Shown here: piece after piece, positions 21,390 to 30,788 of the stretch | Layout of the letters: every line of letters starts with the position of its first letter | How positions within the stretch are numbered: the first letter of the stretch is position 1 | From: Mycoplasma sp. (ex Biomphalaria glabrata) | GTDB lineage: Bacteria > Bacillota_I > Bacilli_A > Mycoplasmatales > GCF-1484045 | Assembly: GCF_001484045.1 (NCBI RefSeq) | Contig: NZ_CP013128.1 | Coordinates: forward strand, 531,315-595,314 | Length of the DNA: 64,000 nucleotides | Reading direction: 5' to 3' | Made by a program: the position numbers and the translations under genes | Notes under the pieces: generated by a model | Seen by the model: only the letters and a program-made list of their open reading frames with translations | The model's database searches: none | What the model was told of the DNA's origin: nothing

Positions 21390-22205
21390 ATGAGCGTTTT
21401 AAAAGATAGAATTATTTTTGGAACATATGAACTGACCAACCAAGAAAAAATTACTGAATGCATTTTTGCAGCAGGAAAAACTGGTTACAATGTGATTGAC
21501 ACAGCTTGAGTTTATAAAAATGAAAAAGAAGTGGGAGAAGCTGTTCGTAAATATAATTCTTCAAATAAGCATCAATTATTAATCCAAACAAAGTTGTGAC
21601 CAAGTCATTTTTTAAATGCAAGGGAGCAAATTTTGTCACAGTTAAAGGTAATGGGGATAGATAAAATTCATAGTGTTTTATTGCATCGCATTCCGATTAA
21701 TTTAGAAGATGCATTGTTTGCATGAAAAGAACTTATTAAATTGAAAAATGAAAAAATAATAGAACACATAGGTGTTTCAAATTTTGATCATGATGATGTT
21801 GAATACTTAATTTATAACACCGGAGTTTGCCCAGAGATTAATCAAATTGAATTATCAATTTTAAATTATCGCCACGATCGTGTTTTGTATAATCAAAAAC
21901 GAAACATCGTTATTCAAGCATGATCACCGTTGGGTAAAGATTTAATTCCATTAAATTTACCAAGTGTAAAAAAAATTGCATCATTACATAAATGCACAAC
22001 AGCACAAATTGCAATTGCTTACTTATTAGAACAAAATAATGCTGTAGTGGTTAAATCTGAGCATTTAGAACGTATTCAACAAAATATTGATGCACTTAAA
22101 ATAAAATTATCAAGTGAAGAAATAGAAGTTTTACAAAAAGAAAATAAGTATGAAAATAAATATTCTGATCGCTTAGATAGTACACATTATCGCGGGAAGC
22201 ATTAA
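21390..22205 (+). CDS. Aldo/keto reductase
   Basis: NADPH-dependent reductase of small aldehydes or ketones. The 271-aa protein has the family order: FGTYEL, NVIDTAWVYKNEKEVGEA (with the catalytic Asp and Tyr), IQTKLWPS (Lys), SVLLHRI (His), EHIGVSNF and a C-terminal nucleotide site. It starts 10 bases after gapN with an AAAGGAG site, so the two are probably one operon linking NADPH supply and use. The last four bases overlap the end of the convergent gene. The substrate is not known. Confidence 0.9.
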
Positions 22206-22816
22206 AGATTAATATTGTATTTGTTTATACGCATACTAACTGTTAAACCGATCGGGATCAAAATAGCTCATTCTATAATAATGTTTGGTCAAGTAATAGA
22301 TAAAAATGCAATTATTCCTCAATTAGAACCATCAAAGATACCAACTTTAAGTCACGTAGATACTTGTAAGAATAAGACAACGAAAATGGTATTTAATATC
22401 GGGGAAATGTATATCATTAAGTTTTGTAAATTATAATATTTTTTACTTTTGCTAAATAATAATTTTCAACCAGTAACAATTATTCCAACACAAATTCTTG
22501 CAACAACAGAAGGTAATGGATTATTCATGAAAACATTTGGAATCATTGTGTATGATAAAATTAACGCATAAATACCAAACATTGTTCAAACAAACAAATT
22601 TATTCAAATACCTCAACAAGCCCCGATTACAATAATAGGTAAAAGGATTAAAGCTAGACCAAAATTATTGACAGTTAAAAATCCAATTTGCGGGACAAAT
22701 GCAAATAACGAAATTATAGCTAATGCGATTGAATATTTTACTACATCGTTAATTTTTTGTTTTTTACCAAATACATTACTTTTTTTATAATGTGATTTAA
22801 TGTAATTTTTACCCAT
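22202..22816 (-). CDS. ECF transporter S component-like membrane protein
   Basis: A 204-aa protein with about six membrane segments. The FVPQIGFLTVNNFGLALILLP segment followed by a helix with small residues and Trp, and a late LNTIFVVLFLQ segment, are laid out as in ECF-type vitamin or cofactor S components. ATG at 22816 is chosen because GTGGAG lies just upstream; a GTG at 22840 is an alternative. It overlaps the aldo/keto reductase stop by four bases (convergent). The ligand is unknown. Confidence 0.55.
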
Positions 22817-22930
22817 AAAATCTCCACTTTCCGAATCCACATTAAGTTGGTGGTAAAATTACTAAAAATAGTATATTTGTTTATTACACCATTTTTTTGT
22901 CTTAATTTCAAATATTTTTTTTAAAAAGCA

Positions 22931-22965
22931 TATAATAAAAAAAGTTCCGTAAATTATTTTACGGA
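22931..22965 (+). promoter_or_regulatory. -10 box and 5' stem-loop before the secreted protein gene
   Basis: A perfect TATAAT (22931-22936) is followed about ten bases later by TCCGTAAA (22946-22953) and TTTACGGA (22958-22965), a perfect 8-bp hairpin with loop TTAT. The hairpin would sit at the extreme 5' end of the mRNA. The ribosome site AAAGGG and the ATG follow at once. Confidence 0.6.
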
Positions 22966-22978
22966 GTGAAAGGGAAAA

Positions 22979-23806
22979 ATGAAAATTACAAATAAAATTT
23001 TAGCTTTATCATTGGCACTTTCAAGTGTGTTAATTGGAGTAATGCCTGGAATAGTTAATAATAAAAAAAATAATGACGAACCTAATTACAAATTACACAT
23101 TAATGCTGAAGAAAAAAAATTAGGTGACAAACTTATTCCGTTTTTAACAGAAAAAAATATACCTAAAAACTATGAAGCTATTGCAAAAAAGGTTCATCAT
23201 CTAGCTAACAAATATGAATCTATGTCAAAATTACATGCTAATTACGAAAATAATTTAAGAATCGATTGAGATAAACAAACTTGAAACAAAAACCAAAAAG
23301 AAACAGTGAGAGAAAATATTGTTAATCAATTAACTACTTATTCATTTATGTTTGAAGAATATGCGTTAATTGGAACGGCTCTTCATGATTACTTGCCAAC
23401 AATTGCAAAAATGACTGATAAGCAAAAATTGGAATTAACAAGATTAACATGAGATGTTAATACAAAAATAGAATATAGTTTTGGTAAAACAATTCCAAAT
23501 TCTCAAAATATGGTCGTAAGTTTAAGTACTGGTGGAACTAGTCGTTTTATTAATGATCAAAAAGCTGAAGACCAATGCTTAACTGATTTTATGAATAAAA
23601 ATTGACAAAAAAATGAAATTACTAGAGTTGCATTCAATTCATCAACACAACAAGATACTAATGTCCAATATTCATTATTATTTTCAGATAAAAATTTCCA
23701 AAATCATAATCAATTGAATTTTGTTTATGATATAAAAAAATCAACAGTTGGTCCTAATTATGGTCAAAAAGGGCAATCATTTTGATTTGGATATTGAATA
23801 GAATAA
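22979..23806 (+). CDS. Secreted protein of unknown function
   Basis: A 275-aa protein with an N-terminal signal sequence (basic start, hydrophobic residues 7-24) and no lipobox Cys, so it is probably released or loosely anchored. The rest is hydrophilic, rich in Asn, Lys and Thr, with a helical first half and Trp residues coded by TGA. I recognise no domain. Its own promoter, a 5' hairpin and a terminator make it a single-gene unit. The N terminus resembles that of the 48-residue protein at 61199. Confidence 0.7.
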
Positions 23807-23818
23807 TAGCATAAATAT

Positions 23819-23845
23819 AAATTCTCGTTAATACGGGAATTTTTT
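23819..23845 (+). terminator. Terminator after the secreted protein gene
   Basis: AAATTCTCG (23819-23827) pairs with CGGGAATTT (23834-23842) with one T-G wobble and a six-base loop, followed by T residues. Confidence 0.8.
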
Positions 23846-23887
23846 CATTTCCCCAAAACATAATTATTAGTTAAAAATATTAATTGA

Positions 23888-23917
23888 TATAATTTTAATA
23901 TTATTCTCTTGAAGAAT
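23888..23917 (+). promoter_or_regulatory. -10 box and short 5' hairpin before the PD-(D/E)XK gene
   Basis: TATAAT at 23888-23893, then TTATTCT and AGAATAA flanking a five-base loop (about 23901-23919), then the ribosome site AAAGGA. The layout echoes that of the secreted protein gene just upstream. Confidence 0.4.
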
Positions 23918-23931
23918 AAAAGGAACCATCC

Positions 23932-24696
23932 ATGAAAAATTTATATCAACAATTAAAAAGCGATCAAAATAATGCACGTTTGATTGAACAATCTCACACA
24001 TATGTAATTAATGGTGAAAAGTATTGTCGTTTAAGTGCAACAGCTTTGTTAAATTATTGCATGTTTTTAGAAAAAGGGCAAAAACCTGTTAAATGATTAA
24101 TTGCTGAACAACAATTAGAAAATGATAGTGCCAAAAACATTGAAATGACTAAAGGATTAGAAATAGCTATGAAAAATGGAGACCGTATTCACCATATTCT
24201 AGAAAAAGGTCAATATGATGAAACAGCTCCAGAAAATGTTAAAAAATTTATTGATAAAAGTGTGAAACATGACCATGACATCAATAATGACGAAATGTGT
24301 TTAAAAGAAGTTATTATTTGAACTGAAAATTTAGTGGGAAGTATCGATTTAATTACTTTTAAAAACGACCGCATTATTATTGCAGATTACAAAACGTCTA
24401 ATTTTATAAAAGATAAAAAGGAAAAATACTTTTTACAACTTAAAATATATGCTTATATGATTAGTAAAAAATACAAAGTTCCAATTAATAAAATTGATTT
24501 GCAAATTATTTGATTACCCAGAAAATTTTCTAGTAATTTTGAAGTTTTTACCACAATTATGTCGCCAACCGATACTTATAAAATTATAGAAATGTATAAA
24601 AAAGTGCAAAAAAATGCAGATAAATTGAGAGAAATTGAATTTTTATACCTAAAGGATAATGCTTTTCCATACATAATTACCGATTGAATTAATTAG
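23932..24696 (+). CDS. PD-(D/E)XK nuclease superfamily protein
   Basis: A 254-aa protein with the core of the RecB/Cas4-type nuclease fold: a conserved Glu in CLKEVIIW (near residue 120), GSIDLITF (the PD-equivalent Asp near 138), IADYKTS (the D/E-x-K pair near 150), and QLKIYAYMI (the Q-x-x-x-Y motif near 167). These are the metal-binding and DNA-cleaving residues of the family. No Cys cluster of a Cas4/AddB iron-sulfur site is visible, and there is no helicase or Cas gene next to it. A stand-alone DNA repair or defence nuclease is the likely role; the target is unknown. Confidence 0.65.
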
Positions 24697-24740
24697 TTTT
24701 GAATTTTTAACAAAACCATTATAGAAATTTTAGTTTGTTA

Positions 24741-24755
24741 TATAATGAAGATATG
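24741..24755 (+). promoter_or_regulatory. Candidate leaderless promoter of lacA
   Basis: A perfect TATAAT (24741-24746) ends six bases before the lacA ATG at 24753, so transcription should begin at the start codon. No Shine-Dalgarno site. It heads the sugar gene cluster. Confidence 0.55.
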
Positions 24756-25163
24756 ACATCACTAATTACTATTAAAAATTCATTCAAAAATGCAGATATT
24801 ATTGAATTGGAATATAAAAATAAGTGTGATATTAGAACATTCCAAAATTTAGAAACTGAATTGGAATATATTAAGAATAATCAATCAAAATTTGATCGTA
24901 TAGTTTTCATTAATGAAGATGCTATTATTCCTTTTATGTATTTTTCTAAACAAAAAGGAATTGTTGCTGCTGCTATTTATGATGAACACTCAGCCATGAT
25001 GACCCCATCTCATAATAATACTAAGATAATGTGCTTAGGTTACGAGATTTCGACTCCAACGTTACTTAATTCAATGATCAGTTTATATTTAAGTACTCCA
25101 TACGAGGGTGCTAGACATAAATCTAGAATTGACATGTTAGATGCCGAGTTAGAAAGAGAATAG
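24753..25163 (+). CDS. lacA: Galactose-6-phosphate isomerase subunit LacA
   Basis: With LacB it interconverts galactose-6-phosphate and tagatose-6-phosphate. The 136-aa protein belongs to the RpiB/LacAB family. The C-terminal half has KGIVAAAIYDEHSAM, SHNNTKIMCLG and GARHKSRIDML, which align well with streptococcal LacA (KGMVAAEVSDERSAYM, GHNNARMITVG, GGRHQVRVDML as I recall them). The N-terminal half is divergent. The in-frame TTG at 24735 is rejected as start because it lies before the -10 box. lacB follows seven bases later. Confidence 0.8.
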   Translation: MTSLITIKNSFKNADIIELEYKNKCDIRTFQNLETELEYIKNNQSKFDRIVFINEDAIIPFMYFSKQKGIVAAAIYDEHSAMMTPSHNNTKIMCLGYEISTPTLLNSMISLYLSTPYEGARHKSRIDMLDAELERE

Positions 25164-25170
25164 GGAAAAA

Positions 25171-25716
25171 ATGAAATTAGCTATTGGTTGTGATCATACA
25201 GTTACTGGTCTAAAAGATGAAGTAGTAAAATACTTAAAATCGAGAGGTCATCAAGTTATTGATTGTGGAACATACGATTTAACAAGAACTCATTATCCAA
25301 TTTATGGTCGTCAAGTTGCACTATTAGTTGCTAAAAAACAAGTTGATCAAGGCATCGTTATTTGCGGAACTGGTGTTGGTATCTCAGTTTCGGCAAATAA
25401 AGTCAAAGGGATTCGTTGCGCCTTGGTTGCTGATGTTTATACAGCTATTAAAGCTAAGGAAGCATACAATGCGAATATTATTGCTTGTGGTGGAAGAGTT
25501 ATCGGAATAGGTTCAATTATTAACATTGTCGAAGAATTTTTAAAAGCAAAATACCAACATCAAAATAGTGATTTGATTGCTTTAGTTGATAAACAAATAA
25601 AGACTTTAAATGATGATCCAAAGTTATTTGATGAAATTATTTGTAATTGAGAAGAAGGAAAATATACAAATGGCGAAAAACAAGATAAAATTCCTTTACC
25701 TAAAATAAGTCTATAA
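25171..25716 (+). CDS. lacB: Galactose-6-phosphate isomerase subunit LacB
   Basis: Catalytic partner of LacA in the tagatose-6-phosphate pathway. The 181-aa protein starts MKLAIGCDHTVTGLK and has GTYDLTRTHYPIYG and ICGTGVGIS with the active-site Cys. It ends with DPKLFDEIICNWEEGKY, the C-terminal extension that marks LacB (about 171 aa) rather than the shorter RpiB (about 145 aa). The tail after the TGA-coded Trp is lost if TGA is read as stop. RpiB function cannot be excluded, since the families are close. Confidence 0.85.
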
Positions 25717-25749
25717 TTTATAACAATTTAATCTAAAGGGGTGAAAAAT

Positions 25750-26631
25750 ATGTTATGTAATACAAAAAAAATGATTTTAGATGCGCAAAAGCATGGTTAC
25801 GCAGTTCCTGCGTTTAACATTCATAACTTAGAAAATGCTCGCGCTTGCGTTGAAGCAGCGGTAGAAATGAAAAGTCCTTTAATCCTGGCTTGTACACCTA
25901 GTACCTTTTCTTTTTCTGGATTGGAAGCTGTAGTTGGATTGGTAGAAGGATTGCAAAAACAATATCCAATGATACCAATAGCTCTACATATGGATCATCA
26001 TCACACATACGAAGAAATTGAATTAGGGTTAAAAGCTGGAATTCGTTCAGTAATGATAGATGGTTCATCTAAATCATTACAAGAGAATATTGAATACACG
26101 AAAAAAGTAGTTACCTTAGCAAAAAAATATGACGCCACAGTTGAGGCCGAACTTGGAGCTATCCCTGGCGTGGAAGACGATTTGATTGTTAATCATGTGC
26201 TAAAAGATGACCCATGTACAACACCAGTCGCGGTTAAAGAATTTACTGAAAAAACAGAAGTCGATTCTATTGCTGTTGCTATTGGAAATGCTCACGGAAT
26301 TTATATAACAAAGCCAGTTCTAAACGTGGCACGTTTAAAAGAAATTAGAAAAATTGTTGATACACCACTTGTACTACACGGCGGAAGTGGTTTGACATTA
26401 GACCAAGTTCGCGATTGCATTAAAAATGGTGTTGCTAAATTTAATGTTGGTACAGAACTTAAAAAACCATACATTAGCGGCATAATTGAACATTACAAAA
26501 AATGTAATACAAACGATTATGAAGATTCAAAATTGAATGATCCGAGATATTTTTTAAAAGACGCGATAAATAATATTAAAAAAGTAGCGAAAGAGAAAAT
26601 TGAGATGTGCATGTCGAATAATAGATGCTAA
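25750..26631 (+). CDS. gatY: Class II tagatose-1,6-bisphosphate aldolase (GatY/KbaY type)
   Basis: Cleaves tagatose-1,6-bisphosphate (or fructose-1,6-bisphosphate) to triose phosphates with zinc. The 293-aa protein has YAVPAFNIHNLE, the zinc-site HMDHHHTYEE near residue 80, EAELGAIPGVEDD, GNAHGIY and LHGGSGL, and ends with NDPRYF and a helix like GatY. These boxes resemble GatY/KbaY more than FbaA. A strong AAAGGGG site precedes the ATG at 25750; the GTG at 25741 is part of that site. Position after lacAB supports tagatose-bisphosphate as substrate. Confidence 0.85.
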   Translation: MLCNTKKMILDAQKHGYAVPAFNIHNLENARACVEAAVEMKSPLILACTPSTFSFSGLEAVVGLVEGLQKQYPMIPIALHMDHHHTYEEIELGLKAGIRSVMIDGSSKSLQENIEYTKKVVTLAKKYDATVEAELGAIPGVEDDLIVNHVLKDDPCTTPVAVKEFTEKTEVDSIAVAIGNAHGIYITKPVLNVARLKEIRKIVDTPLVLHGGSGLTLDQVRDCIKNGVAKFNVGTELKKPYISGIIEHYKKCNTNDYEDSKLNDPRYFLKDAINNIKKVAKEKIEMCMSNNRC

Positions 26632-26701
26632 TCTATCTTTTATTTTTTGTTGGGGGATAAAAAATAAAAGGACATGTACAAACATATAAGGGGTTAAATA
26701 A

Positions 26702-27706
26702 ATGATTAAAGAAAAACACATAGATACTTTAACTAATAATGCTCAATTAATAGTTGCTATTGACATGGGCGGGAGAACAGCTAAAGTAGCGATTGCTGAT
26801 ACTGGTGGATGAATTTACAAAATATTTGTAATTCCAACAAAAAAAGGTGACGATGCAATTCCTTTTTTTGCTTTAGAAATCAAAAAAGAATTAGAAAATT
26901 TAGGAATTAACTACGAAACACAAGTACAAGCAATTGGATTTGGTTGCGTTGGACCATTGGATATCGATAACGAAATATCAGTTAATGCTGGTAAGATAGG
27001 TTGATACAATTATCCAGCCGCTAAGGTTGCACGCGAATGTTTCAAGAAACCGGTTTATTTAATAAACGATGCTAGAGCTATTGCTGTTGGCGAGTGAAAA
27101 CAAGGAGCCGGGAAAGGTTATAAAAATTTTATTATTTTTTCAATAGGAACTGGCGTAGGTGGCGGAATTATCATTAATAACCGTCTATATGGTGGAGCCC
27201 ATAATTTAGCAAATGAATTTGGGCATGGTGGGATGCTACAAAGCAAATATCGTTGTAATTGCGGGTTAGAAGGATGTTTAGAAGGTTTATCTTCAGCCAC
27301 AGGGATTGAAAAATACTTTCAAGACTATATTAAAGAAAATCCAAATTCAACATTAGCAAAACGTCAAAAAGAATTAAATAAAATCATTGAAATAAAAGAT
27401 ATTGCGGATTTATTAATTTATAAGGATCATGATGCAACCATTGCCATGAGTGAAGCATTAAAACCATTATGTCAGGCAATTTCAATGCAAATATTCGCTT
27501 TTGATCCAGAAGCTGTCTTGATTGGAGGAGGCCCTTCTTCACTTGGACAAACCTTACTGGATATGATTAATAGTCATTTACAGAAAATGGTTTGACCAGA
27601 TTTATTAAAATTAGTCGACATCAAAATTTGTGAATTACAAAACACAGCAGGAATTGTTGGAGTTATGGAATATGCAATTGCTAAGATTAAAGGTTACGAA
27701 ATTTAG
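26702..27706 (+). CDS. ROK-family sugar kinase
   Basis: ATP-dependent hexose or N-acylhexosamine kinase. The 334-aa protein has the phosphate-loop AIDMGGRTAKVAI, the catalytic Asp in INDARAIAVGEW near residue 124, GTGVGGGIIIN, the ROK ExGH motif in NEFGHGGM, and the zinc motif CNCGLEGCLE near residue 180. Members phosphorylate mostly the 6-OH of glucose, mannose, fructose or allose. In this cluster it could make galactose-6-phosphate or a related ester for LacAB. It sits between the aldolase and the MFS transporter. Confidence 0.85.
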
Positions 27707-27713
27707 GTGTATT

Positions 27714-29048
27714 ATGGACAAAGTTATTAAAAAAACCACGGTTAGTGGCATTAAACAAAAATTAGACATTCAAACGTATTGTTGCTTTGCAATGTTATTT
27801 ATTTATGGAGCGTTACTACTAATGGTTGGTTATACGCAAGGAGGATTATCTAAGGCGCTATTTCCCAATGACGGTAACGCTGGGGGAAATATGGTTTACT
27901 TACTGGTTGCTCAATCCGTTGGATTGATTGCTGCAACTTTAATTACAAGTAAATTATTAAGTAAAATTAACATTCGTTATATTTTCTTAGCAGGTTATGG
28001 AATAGCTGCTACAATGTTAATTTTAATCTCACAAATTACGCATTTTGGTTCTGGAACAACTTTAGTTGTTTTATTTATTGTGTTTTCCTTTATCTTAGGT
28101 TGTGGAATCGGTCCAATGAGTCCGCTTGTTTCAACTTTTATTAGTGCAAAATATCAAGGAGCACAACAAGCGACTTTATTATCGGTTTCAAATGGAGTTT
28201 ATGGTATTGGAGCAGGTATCATTCCCTTAGCGGCTTCCTCATTTGTATATAAAGTTGGTAACGAGGGGTTTAGCGATGTACAAATGTTCTATTACATCGC
28301 TTGTGGATTAGCTGTTCTTGGAGCTATTGTAGGATGATTTATTAAATATCAACATTCAGCACAATTAACATCTTCAAAAATTATCGAAAAAGGAGAAAAG
28401 TCATTTAGTATTTGAAAACCATTAATCATGGCATTAATAATCATGAGTTTTTATATGGTTGCTGAAACAATTTCTAACTATATGTTTACAAACATTGCAA
28501 AATCAGAAGCATCAAAAGGTTCATCTACAATCTCTGAAAATATCGCTATAACAGCGGCGCAAGCCTTTGGATTATTTGTAATGATTCAAGGAGTATGACG
28601 TGCAATTTCAGGTTTGTTTATTGTTAATCGTATGCCAAAATCATGATTTATTGTTGCATCAGGAATTGTTTTTGCGATTGCTTTTGTTGTTATGTTTACT
28701 GGTGAAATGCAATATAGTTGAGCGCAATATTTAGTTGCAATATTGCTAGGGTTTGGGATTGGAAATTTATGACCAATGATTTATGGTTATTCAATTGAAA
28801 TAGACCAACGTCGTGCTTCATTTATCGGAATGTCAATTAACATTGTCTCAATGTTTTGAATTCCTGTAACGCAATTGATTTTAGCTCCAATTTGATCGGA
28901 TGGTTCGAAAACAGATAATTTTCATACAGCATTGTATTTTGCGCCAATTATTATCGGAATTATTTCAGTTGCAGGATTGGTATTATTAACAATATTTTCA
29001 ATATTTTTCTATAATAATTTTCGTAAACAACAAAATATTCAAAAATAA
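27714..29048 (+). CDS. MFS transporter, probable sugar porter
   Basis: A 444-aa protein with about 12 membrane segments of the major facilitator type. The first helix starts near residue 24; the GGLSKALFP and GCGIGPMSPLVSTF stretches resemble those of fucose/glucose-type (FHS/GlcP-like) symporters. It begins seven bases after the kinase stop with no strong ribosome site and is the last gene of the cluster, closed by a terminator. The substrate is probably the hexose phosphorylated by the ROK kinase. Confidence 0.8.
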
Positions 29049-29070
29049 TTTTTTTGAAAAAATTTTAAAT

Positions 29071-29092
29071 AAAAACCCGCAAGGGTTTTTTG
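29071..29092 (+). terminator. Terminator of the sugar cluster
   Basis: AAAAACCC (29071-29078) and GGGTTTTT (29083-29090) with a GCAA tetraloop, followed by T residues. It is a strong intrinsic terminator ending the lacA-to-MFS operon. Confidence 0.88.
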
Positions 29093-29108
29093 TTTGCCTT
29101 TTTGAATG

Positions 29109-29123
29109 TAAAATTAAAGTATG
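29109..29123 (+). promoter_or_regulatory. Candidate leaderless promoter
   Basis: TAAAAT (29109-29114) ends six bases before the ATG at 29121, without a Shine-Dalgarno site. These 15 bases equal those before deoA. Confidence 0.5.
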
Positions 29124-29387
29124 TCTTATAATATAGAACAAATTATGGTAGGTGAAATTTATTTAGTTAATGATACCGATCTGAAAATTTCTGGAAATAA
29201 ACAAAGACCATGTAAAATAGTTGACATAAATTATGAAAATGAAACAGTTGATGTTATTTACTATACTTCCACACCTTCGATTTATAATCAAAGTTCAGAA
29301 AAATTGCCTGGGAATAGGCAACTATCACACACAAATAACCAAGTAATTTGTGTGCATGTTAAAAAATTACGTAACCTTTTAAATTAA
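29121..29387 (+). CDS. Small protein with weak PemK/MazF-like start
   Basis: An 88-aa soluble protein, mainly predicted beta. The opening VGEIYLVND and the following GNKQRPCKIVDI resemble the GDIYxVD...KxRPxxxI entry of PemK/MazF-fold proteins, but the rest of the family pattern is not clear. It has its own promoter, and no antitoxin gene lies beside it. It is convergent with the SIS gene, 16 bases apart. Function unknown; the toxin-fold idea is tentative. Confidence 0.45.
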   Translation: MSYNIEQIMVGEIYLVNDTDLKISGNKQRPCKIVDINYENETVDVIYYTSTPSIYNQSSEKLPGNRQLSHTNNQVICVHVKKLRNLLN

Positions 29388-29403
29388 TTTTGTTGTCAAA
29401 ACA

Positions 29404-30087
29404 TTAGTTATTTTTTTTACCCATCTTTTTTAAATTTGCTTGGTCATTTCCATCCAAATTAGAACTATTAAATGGATCAATATTTATTTTAGAAACTATG
29501 CATTCTGTTAATGCATGTAGAATAGTTGAACCAGTTATCGTTGAGATTGGACAATATTTATTATTTTTAATAGTTAGAATAGCATCACCACTTGGAGACT
29601 TGTTGTCGAGAAAAATATCAGCAATGTCAATTATTTTTTTAGCAGAGTGGTGGCGTGAGGTAACAACTTCTGAGTGTTCTTTTGAACCAAGACCTATAAT
29701 TGTTAAGCCTTTTTCTTTAAGTTGTAATGCCATTTCTACATTTAAATAATTTCTTCCTGAATTAGAAATAGTTATTAAAACATCTCCGTTTTGAAAATCG
29801 TATTTGTGAAAAATTTCTTTTAAGAATGCACCATCACGTTCTAATTCAGTGCTTCTAAACGGATCAAAATCTGTAACCATTAATTCCTCGAAATAAACAG
29901 GGTGATAAATATTTAATCCACCTGCTCTTGTGTAAACTTCAATTGATAATAAAGCAGAATGCCCGGTTCCGAATAATCAAATTTTCTTTTTGTTTTTAAT
30001 AGCGTCAATTAAAATATCACTAGCTCGATCTATTATTTTTTGATCAATACTTTCAATTCTTTTTAGTACTTCGTTTATGTAATTCAT
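29404..30087 (-). CDS. SIS-domain sugar-phosphate protein, copy 1
   Basis: A 227-aa protein with one sugar isomerase (SIS) domain of the UPF0309/SIS_2 type. The KIWLFGTGHSALLS motif near residue 35 and TISNSGRN near residue 110 form the phosphosugar site. It is a tandem paralogue of the next upstream gene, with identical length. Last gene of the glnA-SIS-SIS operon on the minus strand, with a GGAG site before the ATG. Whether it isomerises, binds or etherifies a sugar phosphate is unknown. Confidence 0.78.
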
Positions 30088-30102
30088 ATTTTCTCCGTTA
30101 TA

Positions 30103-30786
30103 TTAATATTTTCCAAACTTTTTTAAGTTTTCTTCGTCGGTATTATCCAAATTAGCACTCTTATAAGAATCAAGATTTGGAATTTTTTTAGCTAATTTTT
30201 CAATTATCATATTAAAAATTATTGTTCCAGTTACTGTAGATACAGGGCAATATCCTTGGTTATTGGAAGTAATTAATGTATCGCCTATTGGAGCACAATT
30301 ATCAAGAAACACATCAGCAATGTCGATTAATTTCTTTTTAGATGAGTGACGTGATTTAACACTGTTTGTATGTTTTTTTGATGACATGCATATTAATTTC
30401 AATCCTTTATTTTTAAGTTGCAAGGATAATTCCACATTTAAAATATTTCTTCCTGAATTTGAAATACTTATGAATACATCGTTTTCTTTGAAATCGTATT
30501 TCTCATAAATTCTTTTTATAAAAGAAGTATCTCTTTCTAAATTAGTACTTCTTAGTGGATCGATGTCCGTTACTATTAATTCTTCAAAATAAACTGGAGA
30601 AAAAATATCCAAACCACCAGCTCTTACGTAAAGATCGATAGCGAAAAGAGCAGAATGGCCTGTCCCAAAAACTCAAATTTTGTTTTTGTTTTTATAGGCA
30701 TTGTAAATAAGAGAAGAAGCCTCTTCAATAGAGGCTTCATCAATTTTATTTATTGTTTCGATAATTTTTGTTTTATAACAATTCAT
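30103..30786 (-). CDS. SIS-domain sugar-phosphate protein, copy 2
   Basis: A 227-aa paralogue of the neighbouring SIS gene, same length. It has KIWVFGTGHSALFA and SISNSGRN in the same places, and conserved TDIDPLRSTNLERD and DNCAPIGDTL. It starts two bases after the glnA stop, so translation is probably coupled. The Cys in the SNLDNT-terminated tail region of copy 1 and 2 is replaced by different residues, but the phosphosugar residues are kept in both, so both copies look functional. Confidence 0.78.
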
Positions 30787-30788
30787 TT

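Noticed and set aside
22215..22436. A 73-codon plus-strand ORF
   Set aside because: It lies fully inside the minus-strand membrane gene 22202-22816, which has a ribosome site, membrane segments and TGA-coded Trp; the plus ORF has none of these.
22817..22930. Possible riboswitch before the minus-strand S-component gene
   Set aside because: Only a weak CCAC/GTGG stem is seen; no known riboswitch core could be recognised.
24735..24752. Upstream TTG start for lacA
   Set aside because: It lies before and within the -10 box TATAAT at 24741, so it would not be in the transcript.
25171..25716. RpiB (ribose-5-phosphate isomerase B) call
   Set aside because: The C-terminal extension ending with DPKLFDEI...NWEEGKY and the neighbouring LacA favour LacB.
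30716..30738. Perfect 8-base inverted repeat GAAGCCTC/GAGGCTTC
   Set aside because: It lies within SIS copy 2 and encodes a doubled EAS peptide; no T run follows and no regulatory position is evident.
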